Assembly: GCA_002368355.1 (NCBI GenBank)
Contig: AP018281.1
Span: 930,001 to 994,000 of the forward strand
DNA length: 64,000 nucleotides
Reading direction: 5' to 3'
DNA from: Chondrocystis sp. NIES-4102
Lineage (GTDB): Bacteria; Cyanobacteriota; Cyanobacteriia; Cyanobacteriales; Xenococcaceae
The notes beneath the pieces are model-generated. The model was not told where the DNA came from, did not search any database, and was given only the letters and a program-made list of their open reading frames with translations. The position numbers were made by a program, and so were the translations under genes. This document shows positions 27,461 to 36,612 of this stretch, one piece after another (the stretch's first letter is position 1; each line of letters begins with the position of its first letter).

Positions 27461-28000
27461 TTACAACCTGATCATCCAAGTATCTCGCTGATGAAAGTCG
27501 GGTTCGGAGGCTGGATGTTGCAAACCCCAATAACTAAGCTGCTGATCCTGGTTTTCAACGACGCTAGTAATTCCTACTTCTAGGTTTTGTGTAGCGGAAA
27601 TAATAGGATTTAGATCAAGTTCGAGATTAAGTTGCATCGAGTCAGTAGACTGCAAGACTGTAAAAGGAAGCGAAGTTATTACCATTTCTTCCGCCAGATC
27701 TTGACGATAATCTTTAAGATGGAAAACATTCCAATTTCCTGCGGGGGAAAGATTAAATTCCCAATAAGCTGTTGTGTCTTCCAGCCCTAAAAAGAATTCT
27801 AAACAAGTATGTTCCCAAAGATCGTATTGACGAGTTGGTGCTGTCTTAGCAGGTGGTGGGATGATGATTGTGGCTAAGTCACCTGTAAATAAATACTCTA
27901 TATTTAATTGGTGATCTTGACGGGATATAGTTCCAGTAATTTCGATAGTAGGCGCGGTCTTAGAATCAAAAGGAATTAGAGCAAAATCTAGTTTTTTCAT
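27461..28000 (-). CDS. DOMON-like domain protein
   Basis: 179 residues, no signal peptide. The sequence DLWEHTCLEFFLGLEDTTAYWEFNLSPAGNWNVFHLKDYR is the hallmark of the bacterial DOMON-like (carbohydrate or heme-binding beta-sandwich) family. WGLQHPASEPDFHQRDTWMIRL closes the fold. Binding partner unknown. Its start codon overlaps the stop of the upstream kinase-like gene by four bases (ATGA type), so they are translationally coupled, and both may act on a sugar-like ligand (inference). Confidence 0.85.
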   Translation of the reverse strand: MKKLDFALIPFDSKTAPTIEITGTISRQDHQLNIEYLFTGDLATIIIPPPAKTAPTRQYDLWEHTCLEFFLGLEDTTAYWEFNLSPAGNWNVFHLKDYRQDLAEEMVITSLPFTVLQSTDSMQLNLELDLNPIISATQNLEVGITSVVENQDQQLSYWGLQHPASEPDFHQRDTWMIRL

Positions 28001-29094
28001 GTTAAATCTTGAATTATCTGCTTAATTAATCTTGATTGCTGTTCAATACTTGCAGTTAATTTAAATTGAACCAAAGCTCTGGCTAAATTATGTTCAGGAT
28101 GAGCAACTTTAAAATAAATATTACCTGCTAAATAATCAGTAAAAAATCGCAAACCCAATTCAAAAGCTAACAGACGAATAGCAGGGTAGATATATTGATA
28201 ATCATTAACTGTTAAAAAATCTTGAGAGACGGCTAAATAACCTTGCATGATAGCTTGAGCAAGTTCAGGTTCAAAAGTAACTTGTTCCCAATTTTCGGTT
28301 TCCTCAGACAAAAGATTACAACCCGATCGCAAACAATCACCTAAATCATAATGAATTAAACCAGGTTTTACCGTATCTAAGTCTATCATTGCCACCGCCT
28401 GTTGTGTTTGGCAATCGAGCATAATATTATTAATTTTAGGATCACCGTGGATAATTCTTTGCGGTAGTGTTCCTGTTTCTTTAGCAGTTTCTAAAATATA
28501 AGGTAAATCAGGGCGATCGCTGATAAACTTATGACAGTAATTAACTTCAGGGGATGAGTTGCAGTTACTATTGGCAACCACTTGTTGATAATGCTTTAAA
28601 TAACCTGGGGTGATATGAAACCCTACTAAAGTATCAGCTAGTTTTTCAATAGGCAGATCATTAATTAAATAATGAAATTTACCCAGGGCGTAACCTATTT
28701 CCTGTCCATGTTGGATATTTTTAATAGTGTCAAAAGATTGAGAATTGGGAATAAAACTCATAGCCCGCCAAAAAGATCCATCCTCCCCCAGATAATGGTG
28801 CTGTTGCTGAGGAGTTAATAACACTTGAGGCATTAACCAAGGGCGATCGTCTTGTGAATTAGATAACTTTTGCTTAATATAATCTAAAAGAATACAAATA
28901 TTATTCATCACCAATTCAGGTTGAGAAAATACCGTTGTATTTAAAGATTGCAAAATAAATGATGGTTGGTTATCCAGTTGAACCAAGAAAGTATTATTAA
29001 TATTGCCATTACCATAAGGTTGAATATCAATAATCGTACTATTTATTGAAAATTGCCCAGCAACCTCTCGCAAACTCGGCGACTTGTCTGCCAT
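27997..29094 (-). CDS. APH-fold phosphotransferase, N-acetylhexosamine-kinase-like
   Basis: 365 residues. The aminoglycoside-phosphotransferase fold is shown by RIIHGDPKINNIMLD (catalytic loop with base Asp) and AVAMIDLDTVKPGLIHYDLGD (metal-binding motif). The exact wording D-L-D-T-V-x-P-G-L and GDCLRSGCN resembles the NahK group, which phosphorylates GlcNAc/GalNAc at C1. A sugar or sugar-like substrate is therefore likely but not proven. First gene of an operon with the DOMON-like and YetF-domain genes. Confidence 0.83.
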   Translation of the reverse strand: MADKSPSLREVAGQFSINSTIIDIQPYGNGNINNTFLVQLDNQPSFILQSLNTTVFSQPELVMNNICILLDYIKQKLSNSQDDRPWLMPQVLLTPQQQHHYLGEDGSFWRAMSFIPNSQSFDTIKNIQHGQEIGYALGKFHYLINDLPIEKLADTLVGFHITPGYLKHYQQVVANSNCNSSPEVNYCHKFISDRPDLPYILETAKETGTLPQRIIHGDPKINNIMLDCQTQQAVAMIDLDTVKPGLIHYDLGDCLRSGCNLLSEETENWEQVTFEPELAQAIMQGYLAVSQDFLTVNDYQYIYPAIRLLAFELGLRFFTDYLAGNIYFKVAHPEHNLARALVQFKLTASIEQQSRLIKQIIQDLT

Positions 29095-29179
29095 TTCCCT
29101 CCTATGATAATTTTTAGACCATTTTATTCATAACAATATTAGAACGTTTTTTTACTACTAGCTTTTAGGTTTTGATATT

Positions 29180-29335
29180 TTAGCTTTTATCTTCTTAGCT
29201 TCCTACCTACTACCCAAACCCCCACTACCTACTATCGTCACGTTCGCGCTTTGGCGACCTCAAGAGCGTGCGTGACGACGCTTTCCGCGCCTACTACCTC
29301 CCCCCTCCCCTCTCCTGTCTCCACTACCGCTAACT
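29180..29335. repeat. Pyrimidine-rich repeats with an embedded palindromic element
   Basis: CTTCCTACCTACTACCC, CCCACTACCTACTA and CTCCCCTCTCCTGTCTCCACTACC are complements of the GTAGGTAGGGG repeats. Between them, TCGTCACG (29235-29242) and CGTGACGA (29271-29278) are an exact inverted repeat around CGCGCTTTGGCG-like sequence, so a small hairpin element is inserted inside the tract. The rest of the gap 29095-29460 is AT-rich and should hold the promoter of the kinase operon. Confidence 0.65.
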
Positions 29336-29460
29336 AATTAGACGATCTATATAAACTAATCAAAAAACTAACGAAATAAGCCTTAATATAAAAAAAACTA
29401 AGTTTGGAAATACCTTCTTATATGTACACATCGAATAAGTATTGTTGAGGAGTTAGGTGC

Positions 29461-30471
29461 ATGGATGTATCTACCAGGGTTAATGGGGTACTAAGTCCTG
29501 GTGCTGTTTTAGCAGGTGGTGAATATCTGATTAAGCAACCCCTAGGACAAGGAGGTTTTGGCATTACCTACAAGGGCGTAGACACAAGGTTAAATCGTCC
29601 CGTAGCTGTAAAAGAATTTTTTCCCGAAGGTTGTTGGCGAGAGGGTGCAACTGTAGTCTCAGCAGGAAGATGGAATTCTGATACTTATAGTAATGCCAAG
29701 CAAAAGTTTTTAGTGGAAGGTCAAACTTTAGGACAGTTTAATCATCCTGGTATTGTACAAGTGTTTTACTACTTTGAAGAAAACAATACCGCTTATATGG
29801 TGATGGAATATCTAAAGGGAATAACCCTAGCAGAATTGCTCAAACAGCGTCAGGGTAAGTTGAGTGAAAAAAATGCCTTGATGTATATTTGTAAGGTGGC
29901 AGAAGCTTTAGAAGTTTTACACCAAGCCCAATACTTACATCGAGATATCAAGCCAGATAACATTATGCTAGCCAATGATGGCAGAGTAGTTTTAATTGAT
30001 TTTGGTGCAGCTAGAGACTTTGCCAGTGATAGTACCACGCGCTACACTACTATGTTAACCCCAGGATATGCCCCTTTAGAGCAATATGGACGTGCTTTAA
30101 AGTATGGAGCTTTTACAGATATTTATGCCTTGGGTTCAACTTTATATCATGTGTTAACGGGGTTTGCCCCTGTCTCCGCAATTGAAAGAGCAGCAGGAGT
30201 GGCATTACCAAAAGTTAAAGAAATTGCGCCCCAGATTAGTCTTCATGTGAGTGAGGCAATATCCAAAGCGATGATTATGGACGTAGATAAGCGCATCCAT
30301 TCAGTAAGGGAATTTTTAACTTTATTGCATTTAGATATTACTCAATTGCCAACTTCCATTGAGCAAACTAAATTTTATTATGCAGTTAAAGATCCTTGGA
30401 ATGCCTTCACTCCACCAGAGATAAATTCTAAACCCAAATCGCCAAATAATAATACAAATCAATGGTTTTAA
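29461..30471 (+). CDS. Hanks-type serine/threonine protein kinase
   Basis: 336 residues. Kinase domain about residues 22-290: Gly loop LGQGGFGITYKG, catalytic Lys in VAVKEFFPEG, HRDIKPDNIML (HRD), DFGAARDF (DFG) and activation-loop end TPGYAPLEQYG. All catalytic residues are present. The EFFPEG stretch after the Lys is typical of a cyanobacterial subgroup. The tail is short, Asn/Pro-rich and has no transmembrane helix, so the kinase is probably cytoplasmic. Its stop codon overlaps the downstream GTPase frame, and the third gene also overlaps, so the three form one translationally coupled operon and the GTPase and third protein are candidate substrates or effectors. Confidence 0.92.
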   Translation: MDVSTRVNGVLSPGAVLAGGEYLIKQPLGQGGFGITYKGVDTRLNRPVAVKEFFPEGCWREGATVVSAGRWNSDTYSNAKQKFLVEGQTLGQFNHPGIVQVFYYFEENNTAYMVMEYLKGITLAELLKQRQGKLSEKNALMYICKVAEALEVLHQAQYLHRDIKPDNIMLANDGRVVLIDFGAARDFASDSTTRYTTMLTPGYAPLEQYGRALKYGAFTDIYALGSTLYHVLTGFAPVSAIERAAGVALPKVKEIAPQISLHVSEAISKAMIMDVDKRIHSVREFLTLLHLDITQLPTSIEQTKFYYAVKDPWNAFTPPEINSKPKSPNNNTNQWF

Positions 30472-31454
30472 AGTCCATGCAACTAGAACAAATTAAAATT
30501 ACCATGTTGGGTACAACTGGGGCTGGCAAAACCAGTTATTTATTAGGAATGTATGCTGTTATGCAAACAGGTATCCAAGGATTTACCTTAGCAGCCAAAG
30601 ATATGGACTTAGATTTAGAATTAACCCAAAGATGGGAAAAATTAATTTGTCTGCAAGGAGAAGATCGTTGGCCGACTCCCAACGCAGCAGCAATGGAGTA
30701 TTATGGTTTTGACTTTAGTTATGGTTTTCGTCCTATTATTGGCTTTGAATGGCTAGATTATCGTGGTTTAGCCCTCAGCGATCGCTCTACAGAGCAAGAT
30801 GTTACAGATTTGGTTCAGTATCTTAAGTCCTCTCAATGTCTATTTTTGTGTATTTCTGGCGAATACCTAACTCACGAAATTACCCCAGGGACAGTGCGCG
30901 ATCTTAAAAGCGATCGCATGAATCAGTTTATTCAGCAATACGTTAGTACTCAAAAACAGCCCAATCCTCAAAATCCCTTCCCTGTAGCAATTGTGATTAC
31001 TAAATATGATTTGTGTCACCATCGAGACAGAAATGAAATTATTGCCGATGTTAAAAAACTATTTCAAGCCTTGTTTACTCCCAATTCAGGGTGGCTAGTA
31101 ATGATTTGTCCTGTAAGCCTGGGTAGAGAATTATGTAACGATCTCGATAATGCCAAAATTGTACCTGTGAATGTCCATTTACCTGTAGTTTTTGCTGTAT
31201 ATGCCCAGTTAAGAGCCTACGGAATCAGACTAAAAGCCCAACGTGAGCGAAGAAATCAAGCGATCGACACCATTAAGCAAAGAAATCCTTTAATTCAAAT
31301 CTTCAAAAACTCGCAATTACAGGCACATTTTAGTCAACTTAAACTTTGCGAAACCGAAATTACCGCTATTGAAGAAAATATGAAGTTGCTATCCCAAGAA
31401 TTACAACAAGCTTCTTTATATTTTAGTGGTAGTGAGGTGACAGCAGATGTCTAG
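30462..31454 (+). CDS. P-loop GTPase-like protein in the kinase operon
   Basis: 330 residues, cytoplasmic. P-loop GTTGAGKTS at residues 17-25, a G3-like DYRG in EWLDYRG, and a G4-like TKYD in AIVITKYDLCHH are present, so GTP binding is likely. A coiled-coil segment follows near the C terminus (KLCETEITAIEENMKLLSQEL). The start is ambiguous: ATG 30462 overlaps the kinase stop, while ATG 30477 (MQLEQIKIT) starts just before the first strand. The layout recalls the double-GTPase and GTPase-associated proteins described in bacterial conflict and signalling operons, but I cannot confirm membership. The next gene overlaps by eight bases. Confidence 0.75.
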   Translation: MVLKSMQLEQIKITMLGTTGAGKTSYLLGMYAVMQTGIQGFTLAAKDMDLDLELTQRWEKLICLQGEDRWPTPNAAAMEYYGFDFSYGFRPIIGFEWLDYRGLALSDRSTEQDVTDLVQYLKSSQCLFLCISGEYLTHEITPGTVRDLKSDRMNQFIQQYVSTQKQPNPQNPFPVAIVITKYDLCHHRDRNEIIADVKKLFQALFTPNSGWLVMICPVSLGRELCNDLDNAKIVPVNVHLPVVFAVYAQLRAYGIRLKAQRERRNQAIDTIKQRNPLIQIFKNSQLQAHFSQLKLCETEITAIEENMKLLSQELQQASLYFSGSEVTADV

Positions 31455-32424
31455 ACAACAATGGGCTGCAATTGTTTACGGACGCAGTTATCATTTAGAT
31501 TTTCGCTTTATTACCATTCCCCATAACTTTACAGAAAAAGATCTAACCTGGGCATTACAACATATCTTATCCACAACTCACCAAGCGCGTCATCTTTGTG
31601 ATCATCCCCGTTGGTCATTATTTAAAAATAATCTTTATTGTGTCGTTGGTGTAACTTGTATGGTGCGAGATTTAATCTCAGAAGTTAAAGCCAAAGATGA
31701 TCAAGGTAGACCTTTATATGTTTTCCTCGGTTATGCTACTCCCCTACAAAGTGAGCAAACCTTATTAGATATTCCTCCCTATACAGGAAATCAGCTAGCA
31801 AATTTTGAGCCATTGTATCAACAAGTTGAAAAAGTTTGGCTAGTCAAAGATTATCAAGCCAACAGTAAAAACCCTTCTAAAAGTCAATATCAAGCTGTAA
31901 CATCTTTTATCAAGCTAAATCAAGATCTGCAAAATAACTATACTTGCCAATTAAATCATCAAGATAAACACCCCGATAAAACTTATCTTTGGTCAAATAC
32001 CCATAAGCAGAATAATCAACTCTGGCTTGCATCCGCTCAATGTTCTCAAGCTACCTCTATCTGTCTTAATATTAAAGATAAATCATTACCAGCTAGCCCT
32101 TTTCTCAATCAAACTGTTAGCCAATTAGAGCAATTTACGATTAGACAAAGAATACCAACCTCTAACAAAGCTTTAGATCAATTACCAAAATCCAGCTTAT
32201 CCTTATCTCAGAAGATTTCGACTCGTGCGCAGGAAGATATTAATGTAACCTTGCAACAAGCTGCCAAAGTAACAGCAGCCAGCCAAGAATTAATTAACAA
32301 CTTGAGTAATTGGTCTCATCAACCAGATCACAAACATCCCCACACTCATCCATCTGAGCTTGAAAGCTTCGGTTTTAAAACTAAAAATACCGCTACGAAT
32401 CAAACTGAAGAAGATTGGTTTTAA
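31447..32424 (+). CDS. Uncharacterised protein of the kinase-GTPase operon
   Basis: 325 residues, no signal peptide and no transmembrane helix. The first 150 residues look like a folded domain (QWAAIVYGRSYHLDFRF, ARHLCDHPRWSLFKNNLYCVVGVTCMV, RPLYVFLGYATP). The remainder is Gln/Asn/Ser-rich and probably disordered, ending in an EDWF motif. I do not recognise the family. Its overlap with the GTPase gene (start inside the last codons) suggests the two proteins act together; a GTPase-associated or adaptor role is a guess. Confidence 0.7.
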   Translation: MSRQQWAAIVYGRSYHLDFRFITIPHNFTEKDLTWALQHILSTTHQARHLCDHPRWSLFKNNLYCVVGVTCMVRDLISEVKAKDDQGRPLYVFLGYATPLQSEQTLLDIPPYTGNQLANFEPLYQQVEKVWLVKDYQANSKNPSKSQYQAVTSFIKLNQDLQNNYTCQLNHQDKHPDKTYLWSNTHKQNNQLWLASAQCSQATSICLNIKDKSLPASPFLNQTVSQLEQFTIRQRIPTSNKALDQLPKSSLSLSQKISTRAQEDINVTLQQAAKVTAASQELINNLSNWSHQPDHKHPHTHPSELESFGFKTKNTATNQTEEDWF

Positions 32425-32477
32425 ATTTATTTTAGCTTTTAGCTCCTGACTCCTGTCTCCTAACTCATAACTACCAT

Positions 32478-32879
32478 TCACGCCATATTGTGCGGACAAT
32501 AACCTAACCTTTCCACTATTTGATCGCGAAAAATTTCAATTTCTTCCCTTTCAGGTTTACCACAAGTTACAACTACTACCTGATAAAGATTCATAATCTT
32601 AGTTGGTGATTCTCCTGCTTCCAACTTCTCTATCACTTCACTAATTTTCGCAGAAGGTTGATAAACAATACCCATTTCCTGCCAAAAAGCTTGTATATTT
32701 CGAGTCAAATCTAAGGCAAGATGAGAATTAAATTTAGCTTTTACCAGCCAACAATCAATGAGATTAATGACTATTACAGATTCTAATTTCGATTGATAGT
32801 TATTGCGTAAATGTTCAATAATTTTCAGAGTAATGCTAGCATTAGCAAAGGAATAAAGATACTCGGTGCAAGGTTTCAT
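32478..32879 (-). CDS. Hypothetical protein
   Basis: 133 residues, soluble, mixed alpha/beta. No catalytic or binding motif is recognised; visible stretches are LESVIVINLIDCWLVKAKF, IQAFWQEMGIVYQ and NLYQVVVVTCGKPEREEIEIFRDQI. The gene lies ten bases downstream of a DUF2949 gene and on the same strand, so they form a small operon. Coding quality looks normal (no rare start, clear helix/strand alternation). Function unknown. Confidence 0.65.
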   Translation of the reverse strand: MKPCTEYLYSFANASITLKIIEHLRNNYQSKLESVIVINLIDCWLVKAKFNSHLALDLTRNIQAFWQEMGIVYQPSAKISEVIEKLEAGESPTKIMNLYQVVVVTCGKPEREEIEIFRDQIVERLGYCPHNMA

Positions 32880-32888
32880 GGTTTTCTA

Positions 32889-33068
32889 CTAGGCTATTTC
32901 TAGCCAATCAAATACATAATCTAGTTGGTGAGTACTAAGCAGTCCATATTGCCACAAAATTATAGGTAAGGTGTGTGGCTCGATAATCTCAGTCTTTTGC
33001 GCTAAGGAAATCGCATCAGCAGATACCTCCAGATCTGATTGTAAAAAATTGATTAATTGCTCCAACAT
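32889..33068 (-). CDS. DUF2949 small protein
   Basis: 59 residues, start ATG at 33066-33068 and stop at 32889-32891. The sequence reads MLEQLINFLQSDLEVSADAI at the start, then LPIILWQYGLLSTHQLDYVFDWLE, which is the signature of the cyanobacterial DUF2949 family. These short proteins are common in cyanobacteria and of unknown function. It precedes the hypothetical gene at 32478 by ten bases. Confidence 0.8.
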   Translation of the reverse strand: MLEQLINFLQSDLEVSADAISLAQKTEIIEPHTLPIILWQYGLLSTHQLDYVFDWLEIA

Positions 33069-33222
33069 TTGAAATATCTAAAAATTGTCTCAAGATATGG
33101 ATTACTATTATCAATTAAATTTAGATGAGCAATTTGAGGAAGTTGTGAAGAATCAGTGATAATAGAGATATTTATCTTAACTGTTTGATTGTAAATTCTA
33201 ATACTTAGGCAGAAATTAGCCA

Positions 33223-36075
33223 GTGGATATTGATCAGTGTTTACAACCTAATCCGATAACTGTCACCCCAGAAACTTTGCTATCTGAGGCGATCGCTTTG
33301 ATGGCTTTAGAACAATCAAAGGATTTACCTGCCTGTATTTTAATCGTAGAAGTAACTAAAATTTTGGGTATCCTAACTGCAAGGGATGTGGTGAGATTGT
33401 TAGCTTTAAAAGTAAACTTTGAAACTACCACCATTGGGACAGTTATGACTTGTCCAGTGATTACTCTACAAAACAGTTTAGTCTGTGAACAGGAATATAT
33501 TTTATCATTACTGCAACAACACAATATTAGCTTTTTACCGATTGTTAAGGGTGAGCAACAAATATTAGGCATCCTAGATACTAAAAGTTTATTTCAAGCT
33601 TGGGAAACTACCCCCCTTCAACAGCGACAGGTTTGGAATCAATTAAAACATCAGTATCAACAAACTAAATTACTGGCAGAAATTACCCGTAAAATTCGGA
33701 TGTCAATTAACCTCGATGATATCTTACAAACTGCCGTTAAAGAGGTACAAAATTTATTAGCTTGCGATCGCGTTTTAATTGTCAAAGTTCGCTTTAATAG
33801 TACTGCTATACCAATTAGTGAGGCAATAGTACCTAATTTACCCTCAATGTTAGGGTATGAAATTACTGATCCTTTGTTAATTGGAGATAATTTAGCTAAA
33901 TATCATCAGGGAGAATTTTTAGCTATTAGTGATCTAACCTTAGCGGGAATTGCGCTAGAAATTCAAACACTATTAAAGCAATTTGAAATTAAAGCCAAGT
34001 TAGTTGTCCCAATTTTGTCTCAAACTGAATTAAAGGCTCTTTTAGTTGTGCATCAGTGTCGCAGCCCCAGATCGTGGCAAAGCAAGGAGATCGAGTTATT
34101 ACAACAGCTAGCGGATCAAATTGGTGTGGCATTATCCCAGGCTCAATTACTCAATCATCTAGAAGAACTTGTTTTAGAACGTACTATTGAATTGACAACC
34201 ACCAATCAACTTTTAGAAGCAGAAATATTAGAGCGCAAGCAAACAGAAATAGCTTTACGGGAAAATCAGCAAAAGTTAACAGGTATTTTAGATCACGCGG
34301 ACGAAGCAATTATTACTATTAATGAACAGCAGCAAATTCAATTATTCAATCAAGGTGCAGAAAAAATCTTTGGTTATCAAGTCCACGAAATAATTGGCAA
34401 ACCTTTAGACATCCTCCTACCAGATACTTATCACCAGATACATCGTCAGCACGTCAATCAATTTAATCAATCACCAGATAAAGCCCACGTTATGACAGAA
34501 CGCAACTGTAATATATATGGTAGGCGTAAAAATGGTGCAGAATTTCCCGCCGAAGCTTCAATTGCCAAGTTGCAAACCAGTGAGGGAGTCTTGCTAACAG
34601 TAATGCTCAAAGATATTACCGAAAGACAACAGTCCGCAGCCAAATTACAAGCATCTAAAACATTACTCGCTAAAGCTGAAAAAATTGCCAAAATTGGGAG
34701 TTGGGAATATAACCCTGCAACTCAACAATTAACTTGGTCGGAAGAATTATATGAGATTTTAGATTTTCCCCAAATGCAGAACCTACCTACTTGTGCTGCA
34801 GTTGTGGCTCGTATCCATCCAGAAGACTATCTAATGGTTAAAAAAGCTCTAAAACAAGGACATCGTGAGGGGAAGGCGTGGCAATTTACCTATCGCTGGA
34901 TCTTAGAAGATGAGCAGGTAAAATATTTAGAAAGCCGAGGTGAACCTACTTTAGATAGCGAAGGAAAAGTTATTAAGGTTTGGGGGACAGTTATGGATAT
35001 TAGCGATCGCATTCGGGCGGAGAAGTCTGTCCAACGTAGCGAAGAACAGTTAAGGTTAATCACTGATGCTTTACCTATTTTGATTGCCTATATAGATAAT
35101 CATAAGCGTTACCGCTATATCAATCGTACCTATGAAACTTGGTTTGGTAGACCACGCTCAACTTTACTCGGACTGCATATTCAAGAGGTGGTAGGGTTGG
35201 ATAACTATCGTCATATGTTGCCATATATTGAAACAGTCTTAGCTGGTAGACCTGTCATCTATGAAAATCAAGCCACGGATGAAGATGGTAATTGCTATTG
35301 GATCTGTGGTACTTATATTCCCAATTTTGATTCCCAAGGGGCAGTTAAAGGCTTTTTCTCAATGGTAGATGATATTACCGAGCGCAAAGAAATTGAACGA
35401 CTAAAAAGCGAATTTATTTCTGTTGCTAGTCATGAAATGCGTACCCCCCTAACTTCTATTCATGGTGTGCTGGAATTACTTTGTGCTGGTCGTTTGGGTC
35501 ATCTGACCTCTTCAGGGCAAACAATGGCAAATATAGCCTTGAAAAATAGCGATCGCTTAGTACGTTTGGTTAATGATCTCCTAGATTTAGAACGCATGAC
35601 CTCGGGTAGAGATAAAATTGTAAAATCCGCCTGCGACAGTCTTGAATTAATTAATCAGGCGATCGAAACCTTACAATCCCAAGCTCAACAACAACAGATT
35701 ATCCTCGAAACTCAACCACAATCTTTCAAATTATTTGCCGAGCGCGATCGCATTGTGCAAACTTTAATTAATCTTATCAATAATGCGATTAAGTTTTCTG
35801 AACCTAATGATCATGTCTGGGTAACTGCTCAACAACGTCAGACAGATATTTTATTTACAGTTAAAGATCAAGGTCGGGGTATTCCCAAAGGTAAAATAGA
35901 TACTATCTTTGAGCGATTTCAACAGGTTGATGCCTCAGATTCTAGAGATAAAGGTGGCACAGGTTTAGGTTTGGCTATTTGCCGTCAAATCGTTGAACAA
36001 CATCAAGGTAAAATCTGGGTAGAAAGTGTCTACGGTCAAGGATGTACTTTTTACTTTACAATACCCCAACAATAA
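33223..36075 (+). CDS. CBS-GAF-PAS sensor histidine kinase
   Basis: 950 residues, no transmembrane helix. Order: two CBS motifs (1-130; LTARDVVRLLALKV, IGTVMTCPVITL, ILGILDTKSLF), a GAF domain (about 155-315; ACDRVLIVKVRFN, KAKLVVPILSQTELKALLVVHQ), a coiled coil, three PAS domains (about 350-470, 480-605, 610-735), then HisKA with SEFISVASHEMRTPLTSIHG (active His) and HATPase with NLINNAIKFSEPND, DQGRGIP, IFERFQQ and GGTGLGLAICRQIVE. All kinase boxes are intact. The start is GTG at 33223, directly ahead of the first CBS strand. A receiver gene follows 148 bases later and is the likely partner. Confidence 0.92.
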   Translation: MDIDQCLQPNPITVTPETLLSEAIALMALEQSKDLPACILIVEVTKILGILTARDVVRLLALKVNFETTTIGTVMTCPVITLQNSLVCEQEYILSLLQQHNISFLPIVKGEQQILGILDTKSLFQAWETTPLQQRQVWNQLKHQYQQTKLLAEITRKIRMSINLDDILQTAVKEVQNLLACDRVLIVKVRFNSTAIPISEAIVPNLPSMLGYEITDPLLIGDNLAKYHQGEFLAISDLTLAGIALEIQTLLKQFEIKAKLVVPILSQTELKALLVVHQCRSPRSWQSKEIELLQQLADQIGVALSQAQLLNHLEELVLERTIELTTTNQLLEAEILERKQTEIALRENQQKLTGILDHADEAIITINEQQQIQLFNQGAEKIFGYQVHEIIGKPLDILLPDTYHQIHRQHVNQFNQSPDKAHVMTERNCNIYGRRKNGAEFPAEASIAKLQTSEGVLLTVMLKDITERQQSAAKLQASKTLLAKAEKIAKIGSWEYNPATQQLTWSEELYEILDFPQMQNLPTCAAVVARIHPEDYLMVKKALKQGHREGKAWQFTYRWILEDEQVKYLESRGEPTLDSEGKVIKVWGTVMDISDRIRAEKSVQRSEEQLRLITDALPILIAYIDNHKRYRYINRTYETWFGRPRSTLLGLHIQEVVGLDNYRHMLPYIETVLAGRPVIYENQATDEDGNCYWICGTYIPNFDSQGAVKGFFSMVDDITERKEIERLKSEFISVASHEMRTPLTSIHGVLELLCAGRLGHLTSSGQTMANIALKNSDRLVRLVNDLLDLERMTSGRDKIVKSACDSLELINQAIETLQSQAQQQQIILETQPQSFKLFAERDRIVQTLINLINNAIKFSEPNDHVWVTAQQRQTDILFTVKDQGRGIPKGKIDTIFERFQQVDASDSRDKGGTGLGLAICRQIVEQHQGKIWVESVYGQGCTFYFTIPQQ

Positions 36076-36222
36076 GAATAATTAAATATATAGTTAAAGA
36101 TGCCTGAAAAATTGCTCAAATGCTAAATAGCATAATGTTAAAACTCAGGAGTTTTGTCTAACACATTTAATACTGAATTTGAGGGAGGAAAGTCTAGCCT
36201 GGTATATTTATACTTTAATCCT

Positions 36223-36606
36223 ATGAATTGCAAACGTATTTTATTTATTGACGACGAAGAAGATATTAGAATCTTGGCAAGCTTTTGTTTAGAATCAGAA
36301 GCAGGTTGGGAAGTAATTAGTGCCTCCAATGCCTTAGAAGGTATTGCGATCGCTGAAAATATACAACCCGATGCTATCTTGCTAGATGCGATGATGCCAG
36401 AAATAGACGGGTTAGAAACCTTAGCTCAACTAAGACTTAACCCTAAAACTAAGCATATTCCCACTATTTTTATTACCGCTAAATCCCAAGCCAGCGATCG
36501 CCGTCGATTTTATAGTGCAGGTGCTAAAGGCGTAATTAACAAACCTTTTGATTCCCTAACTTTGGCAAGTCAGATTTCTGGGTTTCTCGGTTGGCACGTG
36601 GATTAA
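36223..36606 (+). CDS. Stand-alone receiver (CheY-like) response regulator
   Basis: 127 residues from ATG 36223, which begins MNCKRILFIDDEEDIRILAS. A longer frame opens at TTG 36154, but the receiver fold starts right after the ATG, so the shorter start is preferred. Phospho-acceptor Asp in ILLDAMMPEIDG, Thr in FITAK and Lys in INKPFDS are all present. No output domain. It lies downstream of the CBS-GAF-PAS kinase on the same strand and probably receives phosphate from it. Confidence 0.88.
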   Translation: MNCKRILFIDDEEDIRILASFCLESEAGWEVISASNALEGIAIAENIQPDAILLDAMMPEIDGLETLAQLRLNPKTKHIPTIFITAKSQASDRRRFYSAGAKGVINKPFDSLTLASQISGFLGWHVD

Positions 36607-36612
36607 TAAAAG

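Noticed and set aside
33075-33250. Open minus-strand frame (YNQTVKINISIITDSSQLPQ and on) upstream of the CBS kinase
   Set aside because: No acceptable start codon, overlaps the kinase start and the DUF2949 start, and no family resemblance; likely chance.
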